Assembly (NCBI GenBank): GCA_028290305.1
Contig: JAQGKC010000488.1
Span: 1-19,537, forward strand
DNA: 19,537 nt
Direction: 5' to 3'
DNA from: Bradyrhizobium sp.
GTDB taxonomy: Bacteria > Pseudomonadota > Alphaproteobacteria > Rhizobiales > Xanthobacteraceae
Part shown: positions 1 to 6,405 of the stretch, in pieces
How the letters are laid out: each line of letters begins with the position of its first letter
Position numbering within the stretch: position 1 is the first letter of the stretch
Notes under the pieces: generated by a model
What the model was told of the DNA's origin: nothing
Database searches by the model: none
The model's input: the letters and a program-made list of their open reading frames with translations, nothing else
Position numbers and translations under genes: made by a program

Positions 1-552
1 CAGTTCATCCAGCGATACTTCGCCCGGACGCAGTTCGCGCTGCAGCACCTGCGGCGCCAACATGCCCTGCTCTTTGGCAGGCGCAACGGCAACAGCGGCC
101 ACCGGAGCTGACGCTGACGCGATCGGCGCAGCCGACGCGGACGCGATCAGCGGAGCTGACGCTGACATCGCCAGCATCCCGCGCTCGACCATCTCTTGAA
201 GCTGGACGATCAGATCCTGATCGCTGCCTTGCGGCTCGGCCTCGGTGGCCTCGAGCCCTGCGAGAATTTCCTTGATGCGGTCGATGCTGGCCAGGATCAG
301 GCTGACCGCTTCGCCGGTGACCGGCATGCCGTCGCGGAATTTGCCCATCAGGGTCTCGCCGGCATGGGCCAGCGCTTCCAGACGCGGCAGTCCCAGAAAG
401 CCGCAGGTGCCCTTGATGGTGTGGACGAGGCGGAAGATGTTATCCAGAATCTTGGCGTTGTTCGGATTCTGCTCGAACCGCACCAATTGATTGTCGACCG
501 TGTCCAGGCTCTCGCTGGTTTCGGTCAGGAACTCCCGCAACAGATCGTCCAT
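1..552 (-). CDS. cheA: Chemotaxis histidine kinase CheA, N-terminal part (runs off the window)
   Basis: This is the first 184 codons of the chemotaxis sensor kinase CheA, which phosphorylates CheY and CheB in response to receptor arrays. It starts MDDLLREFLTETSESLD. The P1 phosphotransfer (HPt) domain covers about residues 1-110 and carries the HTIKGTCGFLG motif, with phospho-accepting His at about residue 44. A low-complexity Ala/Ser/Pro linker follows at about residues 140-170, encoded by near-repeats (CGGAGCTGACGCTGAC at 103-118 and again at 151-166). The start ATG at 552-550 is preceded by GGAAGG about 9 nt upstream. The kinase core, P2 and CheW-like domains lie outside the window. A palindromic candidate operator lies about 245 bp upstream. 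Family assignment is firm from the HPt motif. Confidence 0.93.
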   Translation of the reverse strand, partial: MDDLLREFLTETSESLDTVDNQLVRFEQNPNNAKILDNIFRLVHTIKGTCGFLGLPRLEALAHAGETLMGKFRDGMPVTGEAVSLILASIDRIKEILAGLEATEAEPQGSDQDLIVQLQEMVERGMLAMSASAPLIASASAAPIASASAPVAAVAVAPAKEQGMLAPQVLQRELRPGEVSLDEL

Positions 553-591
553 CAGAATACGCCTTCCAAACATTAGTGCTGCGGTTGACTA

Positions 592-735
592 TCAACCGTT
601 CTTCGCGTCAGCCCCGGGAACCGGGTATTGAACTTGAGCCGACTCTCTCCCTTCACCAGAAAGCGATTGTGCCGCCGACAGAATCTGAAGAATTTTGTCG
701 GTGATGTCACTTGAGATGGTTCTGAGATGGTTCAA
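592..735 (-). CDS. Tiny unknown ORF immediately upstream of cheA (47 aa), possibly a gene remnant
   Basis: This short frame ends 39 nt before cheA on the same strand. It could start at TTG 735-733, which has GGAAG 8 nt upstream, giving a product beginning (M)NHLRTISSDITDKILQILS. The frame stays open upstream to about 780 but without an ATG. The middle (ISSDITDKILQILSAAQS) reads like an amphipathic helix of the kind found in chemotaxis helical-bundle proteins, and the tail is Pro/Gly rich. I do not recognise the family. It may be a small cotranscribed protein or the 3' end of a decayed gene that once preceded cheA. Its position and protein-like composition are the only support. Confidence 0.35.
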   Translation of the reverse strand: MNHLRTISSDITDKILQILSAAQSLSGEGRESAQVQYPVPGADAKNG

Positions 736-1085
736 TGAAGATTCTTCCTTGCAACCGATAACCTCTTCGGTTTCACATCCACGTTAATTTCAGTGTCCGT
801 GTAAATACGGAGGAAGCGAGTGCGGGAAAGCCGGAGACCAGTCGCGTGGGAAACGCTGCACCGGACATGCATCACCGGCAACTCGCCCTGACTTGGACTT
901 CATCGAATCTTCTGATTGCCGTTAAAGCGGGGTAAAATGCCGCGATACGATTATCCGTGATCTCGATCATTCATCGTCGTCCCTTTCAGGGTAGGGCGGG
1001 GGCGTGAGTATCTTCGGCTTTTTCGAAACACCGCTTGTACCAACTCACGACCAAGAAACCGCCACTCGATGCTGGGAATACTTGC
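736..1085. other. Intergenic stretch upstream of cheA and downstream of the flagellin remnant
   Basis: No convincing coding region is visible on either strand. It contains the palindromic site at 796-811 and presumably the promoter for the cheA-direction transcript. A long open frame on the minus strand crossing 951-1418 is out of register with the flagellin remnant and is judged spurious. Confidence 0.5.
796..811. promoter_or_regulatory. Palindromic candidate operator upstream of cheA (TCCGTGTAAATACGGA)
   Basis: The inverted repeat CCGTG-TAAA-TACGG has one mismatch against the CCGTA-N4-TACGG palindrome found perfectly at 4332-4345, 5146-5159 and 6357-6370. It lies upstream of cheA and the small ORF at 592-735. 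The binding protein is unknown. Confidence 0.5.
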
Positions 1086-1117
1086 AAAAAAACCGGCGGG
1101 GTTTTCCCCCGCCGTTT
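1086..1117 (-). terminator. Rho-independent terminator of the former flagellin gene
   Basis: Read on the minus strand, an 8-bp GC stem (CGGCGGGG / CCCCGCCG, loop GAAAA) is followed by a G and seven T residues. It lies about 25 nt after the stop codon of the flagellin remnant, as expected for a flagellin transcript terminator. Confidence 0.85.
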
Positions 1118-1141
1118 TGATGTTGCTGTTCGCCGTCGGGA

Positions 1142-1384
1142 TCAGCGCAGGAGCTGAAGCACGCTCTGCTGCGACTGGTTGGCGAGCGCCAGCGCGGACA
1201 CCGCGATCGACTGGCGGGTCGACAGCGCCTGGCTGGCGGTATCGATCGCCGCGAGCAAGTCGCCGACGGTGCCGCTGGTGCTGATCTGGTTGGCGCCTGC
1301 TGTTCCCGTCACGAAGGTCAGCGTCGTGCCGTTCACCGTAAGGGTGTCGTTCGCTGCGAATGCGTTGCAGCCCCGTACAAATAC
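1142..1384 (-). pseudogene. 3' remnant of a flagellin gene
   Basis: The minus-strand frame ends in a flagellin-type C-terminus: ...GTTLTFVTGTAGANQ, then a helix containing LAAIDTASQALSTRQS, and finally ALALANQSQQSVLQLLR before a TGA stop at 1144-1142. The Q/S-rich, Leu-heptad ending is typical of the D0 helix of alphaproteobacterial flagellins. The frame is only about 80 codons and is closed upstream by an in-frame TAG at 1387-1385, with no N-terminal D0/D1 domain and no ATG. It is therefore a truncated copy that keeps the native stop and terminator. Near its broken edge (1373-1386) lies CCGTACAAATAC, which matches the left part of the palindrome upstream of cheY. The loss probably arose by deletion or recombination between flagellin paralogues. 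Confidence 0.75.
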
Positions 1385-1584
1385 CTAGAAATGAGAATGG
1401 CCCGGGATCAACGAACAAAGGATCGATTTTTTTGCGTTATCGATGATCGTCAAAGCCTTGCTGGCATGTTCATGGCGGGGAGCCGGCAACCGAACTCTCG
1501 AACCTGGTTAACAACGACTTGCGCACCAGAGTATCATTCTCGACAACCAGATGGCTTCACCGCTTTCTTCGATAGGCTTGGCCG

Positions 1585-2001
1585 TTATCTTAACTGAACG
1601 ACGTCAGCGAAACGGGACTGAACTTCCGCCAGACATTCGTTGATCACGGTCATCAGCGCCGCCGGCGTGAACGGTTTGCGCAGGCAGCGCGCTGCACCGA
1701 GTTCGAGGGCCATTCTCAGGAAGTCGGGAGCCGGCGAATTGAGGTTAGCAAAGGCGTAGCCCGACATCGCGATCAGTGGAATCGCCGGCGCGCGCTCGTG
1801 AAAGATCCGGATCGACTCGAAACCGCGCATGTGCGGCATGAAAATATCGACGATCATCAAATCGAATGTCGCGCCCTCAAGCGCGCGAAGTCCGGCTTCG
1901 CCGCCGTCGGCGATCATGACATGAAAGTTGTGCCGTTTGAGATAGATCTCAATCGCTATGCACACCATTGGATCGTCGTCGACAACGAGAACACGTGGCA
2001 T
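1585..2001 (-). CDS. Single-domain response regulator (CheY-like receiver)
   Basis: The 138-residue protein is a stand-alone receiver domain with no output domain. It begins MPRVLVVDDDP with the acidic pocket Asp residues at 8-10, and the phospho-accepting Asp is at about 52 (MIVDIFMP). The switch Ser is at about 80 (LIAMSGY) and the conserved Lys at about 109 (LRKPF). It probably relays or buffers phosphate from a histidine kinase by protein contact, but no kinase is adjacent. The sequence after the beta4 strand is longer than in CheY (insertion ANLNSPAPDF). The start ATG at 2001-1999 has only a weak GGGGG-type ribosome-binding site. A decayed receiver of similar sequence lies just upstream on the same strand. 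The fold assignment is firm; the pathway is unknown. Confidence 0.88.
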   Translation of the reverse strand: MPRVLVVDDDPMVCIAIEIYLKRHNFHVMIADGGEAGLRALEGATFDLMIVDIFMPHMRGFESIRIFHERAPAIPLIAMSGYAFANLNSPAPDFLRMALELGAARCLRKPFTPAALMTVINECLAEVQSRFADVVQLR

Positions 2002-2076
2002 GTTGGCCCCCGAGGCTGCAGATTTTGTTTCGACAGGAGCAACGACAATGCCGGGTGCCGGTCAAAACCTGATATC

Positions 2077-2301
2077 TCAGTTCGTGAAAGCGACCACCCT
2101 TGACTGGCTTGATATTTTTGTTCCGTTATGCGGCGCTGACAGCGCCGTCGCCACCGCAAATAGAGTGGTAACATGCACGCCGCCATCGGCGACCGTGCCC
2201 CTGAAACCACACAGCCCGAGCCGCGCGCGAACAGCGCGGCAGATATGCAGATCGTCGTCCACAACCAGAATGATGCATATAACGGGTTCCTCAACCGCCT
2301 G
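2077..2301 (-). pseudogene. Decayed receiver-domain remnant
   Basis: The minus-strand frame reads IILVVDDDLHICRAVRARL, then GLCGFRGTVADGG, the first strand, acidic pocket and first helix of a response-regulator receiver. After ADGG the similarity collapses into unrelated sequence with no phospho-Asp strand, and the frame stops at 2079-2077. There is no ATG: an in-frame TAA lies at 2304-2302 and the only possible start would be an internal GTG at 2262. The surviving part resembles the intact receiver at 1585-2001 (VLVVDDDP and IADGGEAG), so it may be a former tandem neighbour. Confidence 0.6.
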
Positions 2302-2545
2302 TTACGCGGTTCGACCAACCCCTATATTGATCGCGCTATGATTTTTACCGCTGCGAATCAATACATTTTTCATTCTCATCGCAAACTCGGCGAGTCGTCT
2401 GCCCTTCATCGTGTATAGGAACCGGCGTGTAACTTCGTTCGCTTGCGCAATTGAGCGGCCATACTATGTTCCGTCCACCATCCGACGAGCCAACACTTAG
2501 GTGACGAGAGACTAGTCGAGCTCCCGCCTTGCGGCAGGAGAAACT

Positions 2546-3256
2546 ATGCCTGCAGTCCAACGTTCACTTAACCATCTGTTGCAAGCGCTGCCCCCTGCAG
2601 AATTCGAGGCATTGCGACCGCAGCTTCAATCCGTTGAGCTGGCCAGGGAAACTGTCCTGGTTGAAGCGGGCGCGCCATTGACGCATGTCTATCTGCCTCA
2701 CAGCGGCATCATCTCGATGATGGTTCGCCTTTCGGAAGGACAGACGGTTGAGGTGGCGATGATCGGCCGCGACAGCATTGTCGGCGCCTCGGCTGCGCTC
2801 GGTGACGGAGTGTCGTTGACCGAAGCGGTCGTTCTTCTGCCGGGTTCAGCCTCAATTCTCGATGTTGCGAGTTTTCGTGCAGCCGCCGACCGGAGCGGCG
2901 CTCTTCGGACCCTGCTTGCACGACATGAGCAGGCCCTGTTCGCACAAGCCCTGCAATCCGCAGCATGCAATGCGTCTCACACGGTGGAAGCGCGTTTGTC
3001 GCGGTGGCTGCTGCGGGCACGCGATTTGGTCGACAGCGAAGCGTTGCCGTTGACCCAGGAATTCCTCGCGCAAATGATCGGCGTGCAACGCAACGCGGTC
3101 TCGATTGTCGCCCATGCGCTTCAGAGGGAAGGCATCCTCCGCTACAGCCGGGGGAACATCGAAATTACCGACCTGGAAGGGTTGAGAGAAACATCCTGCG
3201 AATGCTACCGGGCCGTCAAAGCCCAACAGGACCGATTGCTGAAACCGCCGGGCTGA
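2546..3256 (+). CDS. Crp/Fnr-family transcriptional regulator (first of two tandem paralogues)
   Basis: This is a 236-residue regulator with an N-terminal cyclic-nucleotide-binding-like beta barrel (about residues 20-130; VYLPHSGIISMMVRLSEGQ, MIGRDSIVG) and a C-terminal HTH_Crp domain (about 145-215; LTQEFLAQMIGVQRNAVS as the recognition region, then YSRGNIEI). The start ATG has AGGAG 5 nt upstream. It lacks the N-terminal Cys cluster of FNR, so a 4Fe-4S oxygen sensor is unlikely. Cys residues in AACNASH and near the C-terminus (SCECY) are shared with the next gene and, from memory, with many Bradyrhizobium relatives of this subfamily; their role is unknown. The ligand and targets cannot be read from the sequence. 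A closely similar paralogue follows on the same strand after about 230 bp. Confidence 0.9.
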   Translation: MPAVQRSLNHLLQALPPAEFEALRPQLQSVELARETVLVEAGAPLTHVYLPHSGIISMMVRLSEGQTVEVAMIGRDSIVGASAALGDGVSLTEAVVLLPGSASILDVASFRAAADRSGALRTLLARHEQALFAQALQSAACNASHTVEARLSRWLLRARDLVDSEALPLTQEFLAQMIGVQRNAVSIVAHALQREGILRYSRGNIEITDLEGLRETSCECYRAVKAQQDRLLKPPG

Positions 3257-3387
3257 CAGCCTCTGCAATCGCAGGTAGTGATCGAAACTTTCTATCGGAA
3301 TCTGCCCGGCATCGAGCATATCGGCAAAGCCACGCGCTCCAGCGATGCGCTAATTTTTCTTGCCAACAATCCGTGCGACGCTCATTC

Positions 3388-3407
3388 TGTACGTCGGATC
3401 CCGTACA
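3388..3407. promoter_or_regulatory. Inverted repeat upstream of the second Crp/Fnr gene
   Basis: TGTACG-N8-CGTACA has perfect 6-bp arms and sits about 80 bp before the TTG start at 3486. The size and spacing suit a dimeric regulator, but it does not match the classical TTGAT-N4-ATCAA Crp/Fnr half-site. Function is inferred from symmetry and position only. Confidence 0.35.
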
Positions 3408-3485
3408 TAGGCGGTAGCGGTCCCAGTGACCGATTGTGCTCCCGTGGGAAGCACCGGTTATGCTCGCGTCACCCAGGAGACCGCT

Positions 3486-4202
3486 TTGGACTCGGCTCCT
3501 CGTTCCCCCAATGGATTTTTGTCGTCACTGGCCGCGGACGATTTCGAGTTGATCCGCCCGCATCTGCGAACCGTCGACTTGACTCAGGAACTCGTGCTGG
3601 TCGAAGTCGACGAAACGCTCAAGCGTGCATACCTGCCGCATCGAGGCGTCATTTCTCTTGTCGTGAAACTCGCGCGGGGAGAGCACATCCAGATCGCAAT
3701 GATCGGTCGCGACAGCATCTTCGGCGTATTCTCCGCGCTTGGCGATCCGACGGCGTTGAACAGCGCGGTAGTGCTGGTGCCCGGTGTCGCTTCGACGCTC
3801 GACATCGATCGTCTTCGGGCGGCGGCCGACCACAGCGCAACGTTCCGGGCGACGCTTGTGCGGCATGGACTGGCGGTTTACGCGCAGATCCAGCAGACCG
3901 TCGGATGCAACGCTTCGCACTCGGTGGAATCTCGGCTGGCGCGATGTCTGTTGCAGACTCGCGATTTATCCGGCAGTGACAAACTCGTCCTGACGCAGGA
4001 GTCGATGGCGCAGATGATCGGCGCGCGCCGCAACAGCGTATCGCTGGTCGCCAACATGCTGCAGCAGGCGAAATTCATCCACTACAGCCGGGGACACATC
4101 GAGATCAACAATCTGGATGGTCTCAGCAAAACCGCCTGCGAATGCTACGCGACGGTCAAGGCCCAGTACGAAAGATTGCTTCGCCCTCGTTCCCTGGCGT
4201 GA
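3486..4202 (+). CDS. Crp/Fnr-family transcriptional regulator (second tandem paralogue, TTG start)
   Basis: The protein is about 238 residues with the same architecture as the preceding gene: an N-terminal cNMP-binding-like barrel (AYLPHRGVISLVVKLARGE, MIGRDSIFG), then an HTH_Crp domain (LTQESMAQMIGARRNSVS, YSRGHIEI) and a C-terminal TACECY. I start it at TTG 3486 and not at the upstream GTG 3426. AGGAG (3475-3479) lies 6 nt before this TTG, and from here the N-terminus aligns residue for residue with the first paralogue without a gap (LDSAPRSPNGFLSSLAADDFE against MPAVQRSLNHLLQALPPAEFE). The 20 extra residues from the GTG start look non-homologous. An inverted repeat at 3388-3407 could be its operator. 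The two genes look like an old tandem duplication that has diverged clearly in sequence. Confidence 0.87.
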   Translation: MDSAPRSPNGFLSSLAADDFELIRPHLRTVDLTQELVLVEVDETLKRAYLPHRGVISLVVKLARGEHIQIAMIGRDSIFGVFSALGDPTALNSAVVLVPGVASTLDIDRLRAAADHSATFRATLVRHGLAVYAQIQQTVGCNASHSVESRLARCLLQTRDLSGSDKLVLTQESMAQMIGARRNSVSLVANMLQQAKFIHYSRGHIEINNLDGLSKTACECYATVKAQYERLLRPRSLA

Positions 4203-4520
4203 GCATTGGTCGGGGGGCCGGTAAACGCGCCCGGAATCGCTGTCGCGCGCTCATTCCGGAACCAGATGACCGGGTGACAGGACGTCGCGCCTGATGATCG
4301 CATCAAATCGGGGCCGCGGTTTCGATTGAGTCCGTACAAATACGGCCTCCGGCGCCGGCTTTGTTAAACTTATTCGGTCTGGAGTTAACTGGCTGTTCAA
4401 CGAACGCTGATAATTGTCACGATGCTGACGGGCGCAAGTTCAAGAAAATGCCGAAAATTCGTCGCTGCTACGAATATTTCACCCGTGCTCGGCAATTTGC
4501 GCAATGTGCGGAGTACAGAC
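4203..4520. other. Intergenic region between the Crp/Fnr pair and cheY
   Basis: No gene is supported. It contains a 7-bp inverted repeat, CCGGAAT at 4231-4237 with ATTCCGG at 4253-4259, which could be a weak transcript-end hairpin (no T-run). It also contains the perfect palindrome at 4332-4345. An open frame extends upstream of cheY to 4422 but shows no domain sequence and is treated as leader. Confidence 0.5.
4331..4346. promoter_or_regulatory. Perfect palindromic candidate operator upstream of cheY (CCGTA-CAAA-TACGG)
   Basis: CCGTACAAATACGG at 4332-4345 has perfect 5-bp arms. It lies about 175 bp before the cheY start and belongs to the same motif class as the sites at 796-811, 5146-5159 and 6356-6371. 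Confidence 0.55.
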
Positions 4521-4913
4521 ATGGCCTTTGATTTGTCGATGCCGATCCTGGTAGTCGATGACTACAACACCATGATCCGGATCATCCGCAATCTGCTCAA
4601 GCAGCTCGGATTTGAAAACGTCGACGACGCCAGCGACGGATCGGCCGCACTCGCCAAGATGCAGGGCAAAAAATATGGCCTGGTGATTTCCGACTGGAAC
4701 ATGGAGCCGATGACCGGCTACGATCTGCTCAGGGAAGTCCGCGCCAGCCCGGAACTTTCGCAAACGCCCTTCATCATGATCACCGCGGAATCGAAGACGG
4801 AAAACGTCATCGCCGCGAAGAAGGCCGGAGTCAGCAACTACATCGTCAAGCCGTTCAACGCCGCTACGCTGAAGACCAAGATGGCAGCGGTTTTTCCGGG
4901 GTTGGCCGAATAA
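4521..4913 (+). CDS. cheY: Chemotaxis response regulator CheY
   Basis: This is a 130-residue single receiver domain of the CheY type, which carries phosphate from CheA to the flagellar motor switch or to a competing sink. Acidic-pocket Asp residues are at 13-14 (LVVDDYNTM), the phospho-Asp is at about 58 (LVISDWNMEPMTG), the switch Thr at about 88 (IMITAES) and Lys at about 110 (YIVKPF). The DWNMEPMTG and KTENVIAAKKAG segments are characteristic of genuine CheY. I choose ATG 4521 because GGAG lies 7 nt upstream and the fold starts here; the longer frame from 4422 adds about 33 residues with no domain character. It is the partner expected for the CheA at the left edge, though it sits 4 kb away and on the opposite strand. 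Bradyrhizobia often have several CheY copies, so which motor it serves is unknown. Confidence 0.92.
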   Translation: MAFDLSMPILVVDDYNTMIRIIRNLLKQLGFENVDDASDGSAALAKMQGKKYGLVISDWNMEPMTGYDLLREVRASPELSQTPFIMITAESKTENVIAAKKAGVSNYIVKPFNAATLKTKMAAVFPGLAE

Positions 4914-5222
4914 CACCTTGCGAGCGACCCCAGGAGTTTTCTTCCGGTTCCAGCCGTGAACAACGGAGCAGCAACCGTTGGCCGGCTGAATGTCTAAGCG
5001 CGTTCGCTGCCGGCGAATGCGGATTCGAAATGTACATCAATGCAAATCCCCGCCCGAGACGTTTTCTGAGTGGAAACGATCTCCCGCGTTTTCGCTCGTG
5101 CCCGGCATCTGAAGGCTCACAGCCTGGCGCCGCGGCGGCGCGCGGCCGTACTTCTACGGTTTCGGATTTTCACCTACGGCTAATGTTAAACGGCGATGGT
5201 TGCGTGAACAGAGGAGGGCTTC
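4914..5222. other. Intergenic region between cheY and the 82-aa gene
   Basis: No convincing gene is seen; open frames starting near 5030 have no protein character. It holds the palindrome at 5146-5159 about 65 bp before the next gene. No T-run terminator follows cheY. Confidence 0.45.
5146..5159. promoter_or_regulatory. Perfect palindromic candidate operator upstream of the 82-aa gene (CCGTA-CTTC-TACGG)
   Basis: The arms CCGTA and TACGG are perfect, with spacer CTTC. It lies 63 bp before the ATG at 5223. The spacer differs from the A/T-rich spacers of the other copies, so it may be weaker. Confidence 0.45.
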
Positions 5223-5471
5223 ATGTTTACGTTCGAGACGACCGATCTGAAAGAAGTCCGGCGTTTTCGCATCGCGCAATTCAACGGCAGAATCGCAACC
5301 GTCAAGTCCGGTGGCTCGACGGTTACCGGCCACGTTCGATCGGTGCTGGAATCCAAGTCAAGCATTCCCGCGCGCTGGACCATCACCATCGTCCCGAGCA
5401 AGCCTAAGGTTAAATTCGAAACCCTGCGGCCCGCGCCCCGCGTTCACGTGTTCGTGGAAGACTTCTACTGA
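5223..5471 (+). CDS. Small unknown protein (82 aa)
   Basis: The ATG at 5223 is preceded by GAGGAGG, a strong ribosome-binding site. The product is 82 residues, basic and probably beta-rich. It begins MFTFETTDLKEVRRFRIAQF and contains alternating strand-like segments (NGRIATVKSGGSTVTGHV, WTITIVP) and an acidic end VFVEDFY. No signal peptide or membrane segment is visible. It resembles small conserved hypothetical proteins of Bradyrhizobium from memory, but I cannot name a family. Its place between cheY and a LuxR-type regulator, with the same palindrome upstream as cheY, suggests shared regulation with motility genes. A GTCAGG-CTTA-CCTGAC hairpin (5474-5489) directly follows the stop and may end the transcript weakly. 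Confidence 0.7.
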   Translation: MFTFETTDLKEVRRFRIAQFNGRIATVKSGGSTVTGHVRSVLESKSSIPARWTITIVPSKPKVKFETLRPAPRVHVFVEDFY

Positions 5472-5577
5472 GCGTCAGGCTTACCTGACATCACCGGCTT
5501 CACGCATCGCCGGATGCCGCCGGGCGCCTGTCATCGGGCTTGCCGAAGGCGAGACCCGGTGGCAATCGCGGGTGGCG

Positions 5578-6204
5578 TTACACCATGCCCGGATGCAAGA
5601 GGGCTCTCCGGACAAGGTCCGCCGTATTCCGCGCTCCAAGCTTTCGCATAGCCTCGGCGCGATGGCTTTCGAATGTCCTTGGGCTGATGCGCATCCGCAA
5701 GGCGCCCTGCTTGTTGGAATGCCCCTCGCTGATGAGGTTCAGAACCTCGCGCTCGCGTTTCGTCAGGGGCTTCTGGCCGGGGCCCGGTGAAAACATAACG
5801 CTAGGCGCGGGAATACCATCCTTGGCACTGCCGGCCTGCGTCTCCGTCTCGACCTTGCGGTCCGTCGCGGCGACAGCTCCCTCCTGATGGTCTGCAAGCT
5901 GCTTGATCACAGCGCAGACACGCTCAGTTTGTTGAAGTGCATTTTCCACCACCTGCTGCAGGTAAACCCGATTTCCCGCGGCTTCCGAAAACTGGTGGCT
6001 GTGTTGCTTGATCTCGCCCATGTAGAGCAGCAGCGCGGTCAACGGCCCGTTTAGCTCGCGCGCTATCGCGGCTCCCGCTTCATCGATCACCCGTGCGCGC
6101 GCCGCGGACAGCCGGACAATTTCAAGATCGTCGTCGAGAGATGTGCCGCTTTCGATCCACTTCGAAAAGTTGGGATCACTGACTCGTTTTTCGTGCTGCG
6201 ACAT
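5578..6204 (-). CDS. LuxR/FixJ-type regulator with an N-terminal kinase-like helical domain lacking the phospho-His
   Basis: The 208-residue protein has two parts. Residues about 30-105 resemble the dimerisation helices of a FixL-like histidine kinase (AAIARELNGPLTALLLYMGEI, then ENALQQTERVCAVIKQL). The usual AHELNQPLTA phospho-site His is replaced by Arg at about 49, and no ATPase domain follows. Residues about 145-205 are a LuxR-type HTH close to FixJ (LTKREREVLNLISEG, ISPRTFESHRAEAMRKLGA, TADLVRRALL). No receiver domain is present. It is therefore probably a DNA-binding regulator dimerised or controlled through the helical domain, perhaps by contact with a kinase. It is transcribed divergently from the 6532 gene across a region with a perfect palindrome. 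The ribosome-binding site is weak. The gene carrying the regulatory input is unknown. Confidence 0.85.
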   Translation of the reverse strand: MSQHEKRVSDPNFSKWIESGTSLDDDLEIVRLSAARARVIDEAGAAIARELNGPLTALLLYMGEIKQHSHQFSEAAGNRVYLQQVVENALQQTERVCAVIKQLADHQEGAVAATDRKVETETQAGSAKDGIPAPSVMFSPGPGQKPLTKREREVLNLISEGHSNKQGALRMRISPRTFESHRAEAMRKLGARNTADLVRRALLHPGMV

Positions 6205-6355
6205 ATAATTCGTTTAACAGGCCCTATCCTGTTCGAAGGTTAATTTCGCACCCAGTAGGACTACGGGATTGTGACAGATCCTCGACGGGAGAGCATCGCG
6301 GTTGCCGGCGAATTGGCGCCGGATTGCCACGAATACCGCGCTGGCGGGTGGCAGT

Positions 6356-6371
6356 TCCGTAATTTTACGGA
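6356..6371. promoter_or_regulatory. Perfect 16-bp palindrome in the divergent promoter region (TCCGTAATTTTACGGA)
   Basis: This is the best copy of the CCGTA-N4-TACGG class, with fully symmetric arms including flanking T and A. It sits between the LuxR-type gene (start 6204, leftward) and the 6532 gene (rightward). It is a good candidate for an operator shared by both promoters. Confidence 0.6.
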
Positions 6372-6391
6372 CCGGAACGCGAGCGCGTAGC

Positions 6392-6405
6392 CGGTAGTTT
6401 TACGA
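6392..6405. promoter_or_regulatory. Second, imperfect copy of the palindrome (CGGTA-GTTT-TACGA)
   Basis: It keeps the GTA-N4-TAC core and lies 35 bp centre to centre from the perfect site at 6356-6371. A pair of sites at this spacing would suit cooperative binding. This is inferred only. Confidence 0.35.

Noticed and set aside
951..1418. 155-codon minus-strand frame crossing the flagellin remnant
   Set aside because: It is one frame off the flagellin C-terminus, has a low-complexity Arg-rich sequence and runs through the terminator hairpin.
3278..3979. 233-codon plus-strand frame overlapping the second Crp/Fnr gene
   Set aside because: Most of it is an Arg-rich alternative frame of the regulator gene, and its first part has no recognisable protein character.
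4355..4392. TTAA pairs upstream of cheY suggesting a CtrA site
   Set aside because: The spacing between the TTAA elements does not fit TTAA-N7-TTAA.
5030..5407. 125-codon frame between cheY and the 82-aa gene
   Set aside because: It overlaps the better-supported 82-residue gene in another frame and reads as low-complexity Arg-rich sequence.
6373..6398. Possible EcfG-type promoter (GGAAC-N17-AGTT) before the 6532 gene
   Set aside because: The -10 part departs from the CGTT consensus and the -35 alone is common by chance; not strong enough to annotate.
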